This document shows positions 11,151-19,878 of a stretch of 64,000 bases of DNA, piece after piece. The notes beneath the pieces were generated by a model that saw only the letters and a list, made by a program, of their open reading frames with translations, did no database searches and had not been told where the DNA came from. Position numbers and translations under genes: made by a program. This stretch comes from Paraescarpia echinospica (taxonomy: Eukaryota; Annelida; Polychaeta; Sabellida; Siboglinidae): NCBI GenBank assembly GCA_020002185.1, contig CM034544.1, forward strand, positions 29,905,842-29,969,841, read 5' to 3'. Within the stretch, counting starts at the first letter, position 1; the number at the start of each line of letters is the position of its first letter.

Positions 11151-12361
11151 CTAAGTAATTGTCGTACACGTGAAGTTAATTCGCTTAGTTTTAAACCTCT
11201 TACGCTGTGTGAACACAACTAGAAACTCATTGTGAAGAGAGCACAGCATAAGTTACAGTTATTTCCTACAAAGAACAAGATGAATGACTTTGTCGAAGAG
11301 ACAGTTATGTAACACATTGGGAACTTAAGGCCGCTGTAGTCAACATTTAAGCAACAAAAGCTCTCTAGGACTGGTCTCATCACCCATGATAGCCCCATGT
11401 CAAAGTGACCAGGCCGGTGCACACAGACAGTGCATGTGGCAGCCATACCAACATTAAGTGTCGTCAAACAAAAATTAACACAACCCAACCCTGCATAAAG
11501 TCATCAAGCATCTAATTTTCTTGTAATGCTCTTATTAAGCCAGCTGTCATTGTACACTGTATGTAATATTGCGACATTCTAACCAAAATCGTTCCTTCAA
11601 CATTCCCAGTCCATGAGTTTATATAAAATTACCTGCTGGACAAAACGGTTTTTTGGAAAACTATATATCATATTATTTGTCCTCCTTTGGTAGAGACTTT
11701 CAGTTCCACAGTGTAACGTGGGGTTGTTGGAATTGTCAAAATTTATGTATGTCAGTATCGGGTGGTGTGGCCAGGTTTGGGGTTAGGTACTTGTACTTTT
11801 TTGTTAACAAATGATGTCATCAGGAATGTTGTAATTATACATTATGACATCTGAATGTATTGTATGGATTCCCTGTCAGTTATACCCATTATGATCCTCG
11901 AGTCTGGTGAGGCGCGAGACTGGGTAGGGTGGTTAACAGGGTAACTGCAAGTTGACATGGTTGTAGATGCTGTGGTATTAATAAAGAAATTATAGTACAT
12001 AACGTGTTTACTATAATAACGGGTTTACTATAGTATTAAATGTGGTGGCGCAGTGAACATGGTGGATTTTTCGTTAGCTGATGCATAAAATAAAACAACG
12101 ATGCATATAACGATGTGCAATAAATACAGTTAGTATATGAGTCAGTGGATAAGTGTTGTACAGATATATGTATATATTTCTAAGTGTCTTGTATCTACAG
12201 TTCTCTTTACAAATAATTGTGTTTTATCACAGGTGCCCAGCATCATGAAGAGTTGATTTAGGCAAAAATCAAAGATTGGTCAAACATGACTTAGGCAATT
12301 ATTTTATGAGGGTGACGATGTATTTGTGTGTTATGACAAATAAGTTCATGCTTTCAAGTAG
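11151..12361. other. Non-coding stretch after the 31-bp array
   Basis: Nothing with convincing coding character is seen. An 89-codon minus-strand ORF at 11219-11488 has no recognisable motif or good splice context. A short direct repeat (gtttactata) sits near 12005-12035. Confidence 0.4.
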
Positions 12362-12478
12362 GGCATTCAACTCTATTTGGTGGAATCTTGTGGCAATGAC
12401 ATTCCACATTCATCCAAAGTTCTGCTTCAGAAAGTTCCGGCAGCAACAACTGCATGCCACCCTGAACGCAATACACAG
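12362..12478 (+). CDS. Orphan exon candidate, 39 codons
   Basis: A 117-bp open segment lies between an acceptor-like ctttcaagtag and a donor-like cacag/gtaata, with length divisible by three. The peptide begins GIQLYLVESCGNDIPHSSKV and has ordinary amino-acid composition, unlike the surrounding sequence. The protein family is not recognised and no partner exons were found within 2 kb on either side. It may be a real exon of an unrecognised gene, a decayed exon, or chance. Confidence 0.3.
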
Positions 12479-13235
12479 GTAATATCACATGGCAGACGTG
12501 CTCGGCCGGAATGTTGTGAAAAGTGCGTTTTTCCAGAGGTGACATGCAGTATCGCACAAAAAGCATTAACTCTACCCCTTTTCATGATGTCATGGCGATA
12601 GACGAGGATCTAGTGCCACCAGCCTCACTCTCAGTTGTACGGTAGTCTGACTTATTTTGGTGCATTTACTCTGTGAAATGTATACTTAGATTCAAAATGA
12701 GTAATTACTATTTAAATCATTAGATATTGGTCTGGTGGTATATTTCAGCACTTAAGCATTTGGTCATGCAATTATCTCAAAGAAATGAAGAAAACACAAG
12801 TTCTACCACCAAAGCAGCAAACTTGACTCCTCTGGGTTTTTGTATCGGTATTACACGTTTGTACAGGACTGTATATAGAACTGTTTAAAACCACTGTTAC
12901 TATTGATTGATGTTTTACCAGCTGCAATGTATTACCACACAGCCATACAACAAACTATAGGTATATATTGCAATAATTGGTGGGCTGGAATTGATTAATA
13001 AAGAGAAAATATTCAAGTCGCTTTATTTTACTTATTGGGGATGTTCAACGGGAGTATTAATTGCAGCACACACCAATATTAAGTATACAGTTGAAAGTGG
13101 AACAACATCACCTTTTACATGTCTTTCCTCCCATCTGTCCCACCATGCAGTGCTGTCTCTCCTTCACTACCATCCATCAGTCCCTCCATCCCTTACCATC
13201 CTTTGACCCTCCATCCCCTACCTTCAATCTGCCCC
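12479..13235. other. Non-coding stretch with a CT-rich tail
   Basis: No gene is recognised. About 13110-13240 is pyrimidine-rich (repeated ccatcc/ccctcc), which opens several short spurious ORFs. Confidence 0.4.
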
Positions 13236-13425
13236 TCCAACGTTATATGTAACGTTATTGGAACATTAAGAAAACTTTCCAAAACACTTTCTGCTAACGT
13301 TAGGCAAAAACGTTATGCAATAACGTTACCTGTAACGTTCTCGGAACATTAAAAAACTTTCCAAAAAAACGTTATCACTAACGTTATCGTAATGTAAAAC
13401 TAACGTTCTGGGAACCTGTTTTTGT
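13236..13425. repeat. AACGTT-rich palindromic repeat block
   Basis: At least eight AACGTT palindromes occur within 190 bp, spaced by two copies of a ggaacattaa(g)aaa(a)ctttccaaaa segment. The two halves are imperfect direct copies of each other. This is repeat DNA of unknown class, probably a non-autonomous mobile element. Confidence 0.6.
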
Positions 13426-14275
13426 TAGCTGGCACCGCCTTTGTGACAGTTCGTGACTAGAAACTCCCAGATCCACAATCCTGCTCCTGTTGCCACTACT
13501 GGGTCGCTAAAGGGCTTGCGTTGAGGTGACCAATTCCATGGAAAGGCCTGTGCGTGATTTCATTTTGAGTGGGAAGTCTACTGCACAACAGACTCCACAT
13601 TGTCTTGACAACAACATTACCTGGGTACAATGACCAGGAGAACCTGTACGATTGTAGGCAACATTGTGATGCAGCCCTACATCCACTTTCACAGCCGTTG
13701 AGAGAAAGGGTCCTCTTCTTTCGCCTGATCCACCGTTCAAGGACTTGATTTTTTGTTAGGGTTTACTCCCGTATCCTTTGGCTCGAGAGACTGGTCGCAA
13801 GGCAGCGATTGCTATACTTACCCATAGCTGGGGCATGGGTTCGTGACAGTGGCAGAACGTATCCACACATTGGTGGGTCGTGCACACGACACCTCTGATC
13901 CCCATGCTGCTCCGAGATCCCCCATCTAATTAGCAGGTGCCTCACGGTGACCAGCATCCGCCGATTACCTCGAGGAGGTTACAATGGGAGTCTTGTTTTA
14001 GGAGAGGCAACTGTACTGGTAGACAAGACATACGTACTCGGCTTTTCGTTTCGCCGAAACTAGCCAGCGGTGGAAGCTGAAAGCAAGAGGTGACAAGCAC
14101 GACTACCCGCTACCACACATGACGCATCACTAAATATATGTATGTGTATATGTATATCAATATGTATATATATATATGTTGTGATAACTAAACAATAAGC
14201 TCCTCGAAAATGTTCTTTGTGGCATATGTTGTTGGCATCTCAAAGACCTTTTTTAATATACCACGCCTTTTCTTG
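13426..14275. other. Unrecognised stretch with higher GC than its surroundings
   Basis: About 13430-14060 is visibly richer in GC than its flanks and carries minus-strand ORFs of 64 and 77 codons without known motifs. It could be a fragment of a mobile element. A TATG/TA microsatellite follows at about 14134-14178. Confidence 0.35.
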
Positions 14276-14490
14276 GGAGCTGAAACAATTCAGACCAAGC
14301 AAAACCACAGCCTAGCCCTCTCTGTGGAACTGAAGCAATTCAGACCAAGTAATACCACAGCCTAGCCCTCTCTGTGGAACGGAAACAATTCAGACCAAGC
14401 AGTACCATGATGACAGCCTCGCCCTTCCTGGGGAACTGAAACAATTCGGACCAAGCAATACCACAGCCTTGCCCTCTCTGGGGAATTGAA
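14276..14490. repeat. Four-copy tandem repeat, about 50-bp unit
   Basis: The unit is gaaacaattcagaccaagca, then ataccacagcctagccctct, then ctgtggaact. Three copies are close to 50 bp; the third has a 6-bp insertion (tgatga). Divergence among copies is moderate. Confidence 0.85.
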
Positions 14491-14663
14491 GCAAGTTGGC
14501 GTAAGTAATCAGTCGGTTGGGTCGGTAGATTAGTTAGGTGATCGGCTGGTCAGTACAATGGGTGCAGTTGATCATGAAATTGGAAGACGGGAGAGGGGGT
14601 TGTGTTGAGCATAACCTCCAGTTGCACCACAGTAGTATGAATATACTACTCACCCGCTTGAGA

Positions 14664-14772
14664 AATTCATCAGCGGTTCAGCATGCTTCCCGTGTCACGC
14701 TGTCTCGGATCTGGACATCGGAAGATTGTCATTGCCGCATTGTTTGAGATTAGTTGCCGGAAATTAATCGGT
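14664..14772 (+). repeat. Dispersed repeat, copy 1 (paired with 36262-36383)
   Basis: About 110 bp (from aaattcatcagcggttcagc to ttgccggaaattaatc) recurs almost identically at 36262-36383, where an extra gtcgggctgtctc segment is present. The flanks differ. The class is not recognised. Confidence 0.75.
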
Positions 14773-14774
14773 AC

Positions 14775-15065
14775 CCAGCTAGCACATCTACGTAGATACC
14801 ACGTGGCAGCCACGTTGCGCTGACGTTGTGATAACGTGGCATTTTACGTAGAAACTACGTGGTTTTGTTGGGTCGCAGTTACGTGGTCACAACGTGGTTT
14901 TCATGTGCAATTTCACGTTACCACAACCTCTAGAACACGTTGATAGTGTCACAACGTGGCATTTTCTACGTAGAAGCGACGTGCCTTTGTATGGTCGCAA
15001 TTACGTGGTCACCACGTGGACATTTCGCACGGAGACATCATGTTATTGCCACGTTTAGAACACGT
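14775..15065. repeat. ACGTGG/CCACGT-rich repeat block
   Basis: Many ACGTGG and CCACGT hexamers and ACGTAG/CTACGT variants are packed into 290 bp, with repeated phrases such as acaacgtgg and tacgtggtcac. Each phrase is partly self-complementary. It resembles the short palindrome-rich non-autonomous repeats found in many invertebrate genomes. Confidence 0.6.
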
Positions 15066-15168
15066 TACATTCAAACAAAAAGTATTGCCAGTAACGTTGG
15101 GGTGATCGCATAAGTTAGCAGAGCCCCCAAAAACGTACAGCAGTACTTATTGGTGAGTGGACTGGTGA

Positions 15169-15520
15169 TAAGACCACATTTAAATTTTACATAGGCGGCC
15201 ATTATAACGTCTTTCATTTCCTGCTAAATTTGACGAACAGTTTTCTTGAAAATGTCACCGCATATTTAACCTCCATTGACACAAGTGCAGTGGAAAACTC
15301 TCATACCTCAGTTTTCAGAAAAATCCACCCAAACCTGACACCCCTCAATTTCGCCCCAATCTGGTGACGGATTTTGAAATATTGGTGCGTTCTGCAAAAT
15401 AGCCACTGTGCTAGATCTAATGTAGTAGTACATTCAATAAAATGGTAATACATTCAATAAAATGGTATTTTCAAGGGCACTCTTTCGGGTAATGGCGGAC
15501 GAATCCTTAATGTGGTCTTA
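15169..15520. mobile_element. Candidate MITE with short terminal inverted repeats
   Basis: The segment begins taagaccacatt and ends with its exact reverse complement aatgtggtctta. Just inside, ggcggccatta on the left mirrors taatggcgga on the right, extending the inverted repeat imperfectly. No target duplication is obvious and no ORF is present, so this is a non-autonomous DNA element at most. Confidence 0.5.
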
Positions 15521-15551
15521 CCCCATAATTACGATCGTCCAAACATCGTGA

Positions 15552-15643
15552 GGAAAACTCGCTACATTGGCGTCACCTATTAAATAGTTCAGATTTAATA
15601 TATGTATTACTCGCTAGGTGGCGCCAATGTATACATTTTCCTC
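15552..15643. repeat. Short inverted repeat able to form a hairpin
   Basis: The left arm (gaggaaaactcgctacattg, then gcgtcaccta) is largely complementary to the right arm (taggtggcgccaatgtatac, then attttcct) across a loop of about 30 bp. Only a few mismatches are seen. It could be a small MITE or a foldback. Confidence 0.6.
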
Positions 15644-16571
15644 GTCCTACGAAGTTGAACTCGGGGTGTTCGTCGGCGCCATCCAGCCCACGGTTACGTG
15701 ATCATGTTTCATCCGAACTCGTCTTCTTCGTCCTTAATGCATTTCGCCTCCGTTGGTCGGTTTCCGTTATTGTGACATCACACTGACTTAGAGAAATCAT
15801 AAGATAAGTTGCGCATCGTGCCATTCATGGTCAGTTTTTTTTAAATAAACAAAATTAATAGTTTACGGCATTCGCAAACGCGTGCGCTAAGTAATTGAGT
15901 AACTTTTAGTATTATATATAATATTATACACTACACTTTTTTGGGACTTTATAAACCGGTGACACATGATCATGATTTATATTAAAACACTTTTTAATTC
16001 ATTGCTCTGGAAGCATTTTATTGCATTTAAATATTCAAACCGCAGTACAGTATAGAATATTACACAGTTGTGAACATGATGGTCTAAAAATACAACAAAA
16101 CGTTCGTTATAATATATTATGATGTATTTCACCAGAAGGAAATTATATAAGGTGTATTACAACAATCATAAGTAAACAAAGGCATTATAATTAAGCTGTC
16201 TACACATCTACAAAAATCACCAAAACACCAAGATAAAGCATCGTTCAACACAATTAATGGTTTCTATAGCGAAACTTAAGCATAGAAAATAAAGGTAAGT
16301 TCTTATATAGTGTAGTAACCAGTCGTTAGAACTTACACTACTCCCTGACAGACGTAGCTATACATATATATATATCTTTATTATAATTTATAAATGTATA
16401 AAATGTAAATATCAAAACCCTTTAAAATAAGTTTATAATGAACTTATTAAACTGTTCCCAATTGCAGTTCAAACGGCCTATAATAAAAATAAATGAACAA
16501 ACTACCCATATGCATGTGCACAGACCGCTGGGTTAGTCCAAGATTGGGCTCCTAAGAAATCATTAAACATC
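15644..16571. other. Non-coding stretch downstream of the DUF4806-like gene
   Basis: AT-rich, with no coding or repeat feature recognised. It would hold the 3' UTR of the minus-strand gene ending at 16572; aataaa-like signals occur on the minus strand but were not resolved into a single poly-A site. Confidence 0.4.
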
Positions 16572-16646
16572 TCAGTCACTCTTGGAGGAAGGCGAGGATG
16601 ATTCAACAATCTCGATGTCATTGGTGCGTTTCTTTGGAGCCGGTGC
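16572..16646 (-). CDS. Last exon of minus-strand DUF4806-like gene
   Basis: The exon follows acceptor ttctgtttag (minus strand), opens in phase 0 and ends with TGA. It encodes APAPKKRTNDIEIVE followed by a Ser-rich acidic tail ending SKSD. The KKR cluster could act as a nuclear localisation signal. The preceding exon (17227-17333) ends in phase 0, so the junction is in frame. Confidence 0.6.
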   Translation of the reverse strand, partial: APAPKKRTNDIEIVESSSPSSKSD

Positions 16647-17226
16647 CTAAACAGAAGAACATAAAAATAATGTTTAATTCAGATATTTAACCATAAAACA
16701 AGCAGTATTAATTCTATTAAGAGTACAGTGAGTTAAAAAATCATGACATGAGTTTCTCACACCAGTGTGAAATCAAAATGTGTGGCCACTCAAGGCGGCA
16801 CCATGTCCGTTTTCAAAACAAGGTGAAACTCATGACACCACCGACATTGCATGTCACTCTGAATTGGAAAACACATATTTTGGTCAAACATTTTTATAAC
16901 TACAACTCATTTTAAATATAAGATAGCATTGATGAAATAAACAGATGATCAGCATCACAGACGTGCTAACAAATGGACAAATCATAGAACCAGCCATGAA
17001 CACATGCTCCATGTTAATTAACTTTGTTAGTCTTAGAAGACATGTTATGGTTGACCACGACTATTTGTTGACAAGGTGGATTAGTATCTAACCCATTGCA
17101 GGGCTTAATATTCTCTTTTACTATAGCCTTATTGCAAGGGGAACCAAAATATACTGCAGGGTTTCTGACACGAGTAGTCACTTTTTTGCAAGAAGACAGC
17201 TAAAATATATCACAATCCAGTATCAC

Positions 17227-17333
17227 CTTGTATTTTGGCCCTCCTCTTTTCTTGGGTGCATGTTTCAAGGTGTCTGCGATTTCGGCTTCCACATCAGATG
17301 CCCTTGCCTTAGGGTGATTCTTCAGGCATGCTC
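17227..17333 (-). CDS. Exon encoding the C-terminal part of the DUF4806-like domain
   Basis: This 107-bp exon lies between acceptor tttttctctag and donor aag/gtgata on the minus strand. It encodes ACLKNHPKARASDVEAEIAD, then TLKHAPKKRGGPKYK. DUF4806-type proteins close their domain with a similar pattern (an LK-H-A/S-x-DVE core, then a basic APxR segment). DUF4806 proteins are of unknown function, often nuclear, and sometimes mobile-element-derived. Phase joins cleanly with 16572-16646 downstream and with the 17854 donor upstream. Confidence 0.6.
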
Positions 17334-17458
17334 CTAGAGAAAAAGGTGCAACAAACTGTTATATAAAAGCAGGCTACATGAACATATATCAATTTGTTTT
17401 ATAAAAAAGTACAGAAACATTAATTTATTATAGTAAGTAAAGTAGCTAAGTGTGATGG

Positions 17459-17590
17459 GGCACAGAGGTTGAGCAGTTAGAGTGTTGGACTGTCATTCAA
17501 AGGAAAGGGGTTCAAATCCTTGTGCCGGCCAGGCAGTGGATCGGTATAGTTTCATCGTGATCTGATCACCACTTGGTTCTCTTAAGGAAA
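17459..17590 (+). mobile_element. SINE with an intact-looking tRNA-like head
   Basis: Positions 17459-17526 fold as a tRNA-like cloverleaf: GGCACA pairs with TGTGCC to make the acceptor stem, an A-box-like GAGGTTGAGCAGTTAGAG follows, and the B box is GGTTCAAATCC. A non-tRNA body with gtgatctgatcacc continues to about 17590. It sits in an intron of the DUF4806-like gene. It is scored as a SINE rather than a tRNA gene because the anticodon stem is poorly paired and a SINE-like body follows. Confidence 0.65.
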
Positions 17591-17853
17591 AAAGATCCTC
17601 CAGAAAACCATAGCATATTAAAAACATGTAAGAAAACAACTATCATTATGTACAACGCCAGTTGGTAGAGAGGTCCAAGGAAACAAATGAAACCTAGAAA
17701 GAGGCAAGTGGACATTGGTATATTGGAGGAGATGCACTTATTATGATCCCAAGTTAGCATGTTAATATCCAGATTAAAATTATTCCTCAATATTCAAACT
17801 GGCATGTGTATTTAATTTTCCCAAGTACTAAATGTAATATGAGGTTTTGTTAC

Positions 17854-17903
17854 CTGTTACTGTGACAATGTCTTCTCTCTCAGAAACAGTCGGAGATAGG
17901 TGC
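17854..17903 (-). CDS. Probable exon of the DUF4806-like gene, 5' edge uncertain
   Basis: The donor aacag/gtaaca ends a segment reading LSPTVSEREDIVTVTG, which joins in phase with ACLKNHPK at 17333. The acceptor is unclear: an AG at 17904 keeps the frame open but has a weak pyrimidine tract. Phase with the exon at 18582 is not established, so an exon may be missing or the gene damaged between them. A segment at about 18063-18120 has splice-like edges but hits a stop codon in each frame. Confidence 0.4.
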
Positions 17904-18581
17904 CTTCGTCAGCTCTTGATGGTGATGTCTTACTTGAAAACAAGAATGAAATAATTGTCAATATTTAGTGTATCTAAGTACTTGTGCAGTCTGAACGTAA
18001 TGCAACAGTGTAATCGAAGACAAATATAACATTTGATTGAATTAATGTACCTGGCTACGAATAATCATTTTGCACTACAATGTTCCTCTGACTGTCGCGG
18101 TGCACTTGGCGTGTATGCTGTGAACAGAAAACTGATTTTTTTGTCCAGAACACAATATTCACAACAATTTTGAAGTGAAAGACAAAATGTGTCACCACCA
18201 ATAGGTTTTCATTTCACCAACTAACAACAGGTTATGTTTTATCAAGCTGGCAAAACACAATAGTCAATGATATAATACATGGATGCAACTTCCAGTTCTG
18301 GACAGAAACTGCAAGCTACGGGCTAGAAACACCTTAAATTAAGGTATACATGCCTGTATTGATTTCTCCATCCACATGATATACAACATATTTCAAGAAA
18401 AAACATCACAGATGAGCTGGTCGCCTAACATAAAACCTTGGTGAATGTTTCAGAAAAAAACTTCAGAAATCACTATAAATAAAATATAACATTACAACGT
18501 TAATATATAGACAGTTGTTCATATGTATGTAGTGGATATGTACAGAAAGCAGCAGTTATACATGCACCACAGAGTAAATAC

Positions 18582-18641
18582 CTGGTGTTGAAGGTCGATA
18601 TGTGGACATTTGGTTATTCTGTCTTGCACATGAGGGCGTAT
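18582..18641 (-). CDS. Exon of the DUF4806-like gene (linker region)
   Basis: This 60-bp segment is bounded by acceptor gtttgcag and donor ccag/gtattt on the minus strand. In the frame set by the preceding exon it reads TPSCARQNNQMSTYRPSTP, a low-complexity linker. One base from the 18967 exon plus its first two bases give Asp, so the junction is in phase. Confidence 0.5.
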
Positions 18642-18966
18642 CTGCAAACATATATCATTTATTTAACGTGCATACATACACGTAGACATATGTGTTGTAT
18701 TTCATCCAATCATAGCTCTCTGAGAACTTGATCTTGTTGAGTACAATTAGTACATTGTCGGAAACCATCGTTAAACACTGTAGTGATTATTTATATGATC
18801 AGTCACGTATAAAGTCACCTTGTTAATATGTACATATTTATATTTTATGGTCTTATTAAATATGAAGTGAAAATCAACCAACTACGTCCAATTTAATCTT
18901 AACTAGATATAATTTTATACCTAGTACATAATAATTATATTTCCCCCGTGTGTCAGTCCCACTTAC

Positions 18967-19059
18967 CATTTGCAGTAATAAGCCGAGGAGGTTGTGGTAG
19001 TTCTGCCTTGGAGATAACATGGAGATTGTCAGTTGCCTCAAGTTGCTCGTCGTCTTTGT
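18967..19059 (-). CDS. Exon of the DUF4806-like gene
   Basis: This 93-bp exon lies between acceptor gttcatacag and donor atg/gtaagt on the minus strand. It encodes KDDEQLEATDNLHVISKAEL, then PQPPRLITAN. Both junctions keep phase with 19249 upstream and 18582 downstream. An 88-codon ORF overlapping here reads a different frame and is spurious. Confidence 0.6.
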
Positions 19060-19248
19060 CTGTATGAACATTATTTTATTGTGATTAGACAATAAGTAAC
19101 ATCTTGTCAAATTAAATATAAACAAGGTCAATTTAAACAATTTCCTGGTTTGTTCAACAACTATTTTTGTTTAATTTACATTATTATACCATCTGTATAA
19201 TTTGTTATGTTTTCACTTGATACTACATACTCTTAATTTCATATTTAC

Positions 19249-19381
19249 CATCAGCATCTTCTGTTTGAAAGTTCTTAAACCTTGAAGGCTTCTTGATGGG
19301 ACGTCGGCATTCTTCTACATCGGTGTCAACATTTGAAGTGTCCTGTGTCCGTCGTGCCCGCACCAGAGCTTTCGCAAGTGT
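19249..19381 (-). CDS. Exon of the DUF4806-like gene
   Basis: On the minus strand this reads TLAKALVRARRTQDTSNVDT, then DVEECRRPIKKPSRFKNF, up to donor gatg/gtaaat. The ALxxARRTxxTSxxxTDxE pattern matches the segment that follows the CYWPP motif in DUF4806-type proteins. The natural-looking acceptor tgttgtag at 19382 is out of phase with the upstream exon, while an AG 13 bases further in (exon start 19368) restores frame. Either that weaker site is used or the gene carries a small indel here. Confidence 0.55.
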
Positions 19382-19763
19382 CTACAACACATGTTAGAAA
19401 TATATTTGTTATTAGCTCTGAGACCATATTAGCCAAATAATCATAATATTTATTTCATTCTGTTTATTTTTCAATTATGCGTATATTAAAAAAACTGCAT
19501 GGAAACAGTAGTATTACTTCCATGCAGTGTTTGCCTATTTCAAACCACATTGGCCTTTTTATGTGGACAGTTTTATGTATATAATACATAAACTATTGTT
19601 TCACTGTAACATTCCTGATGAGTGGACACCTTTCATGTAGGAACATTGTTTCTATTTCTTGGATCACTGGATGTATAATTATAGCTTATCACAGCTTAAC
19701 AAAGCCAAGGAACGTATATATAATATATATTATTATAATTATATACAACATTAAGATTCCTAC

Positions 19764-19878
19764 CTGCAAATGAAAATATTCGGACTTCATGCAATTTCCA
19801 CTTCTCCTTGTCAGGTAGCTCGGCCCGTTTGGCCTTTGCTGAAGCTCCAGCCTTTGGTGGCCAATAGCAGTGGAGACC
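19764..19878 (-). CDS. Exon encoding the N-terminal CYWPP segment of the DUF4806-like gene
   Basis: The exon has a strong acceptor (tttcttttcag) and donor (gcag/gtagga) on the minus strand. It encodes GLHCYWPPKAGASAKAKRAE, then LPDKEKWKLHEVRIFSFA. A CYWPP or CFWPP motif followed by PxxxW and VR is the hallmark of the N-terminal region of DUF4806-type proteins. The first exon with the start codon is not visible; it would lie at or beyond 20 kb, where a CR1 LINE now sits. The function is unknown. The gene may be expressed or a domesticated or decayed element gene. Confidence 0.65.

Noticed and set aside
8265..11222. Giant protein gene of 985 codons
   Set aside because: All three plus-strand frames are open because the 31-bp unit lacks stops, and the same peptide cycle appears in each; no independent sign of coding.
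17459..17526. Functional tRNA gene
   Set aside because: Acceptor and T stems pair, but the anticodon stem is poor and a SINE-like body follows within an intron.
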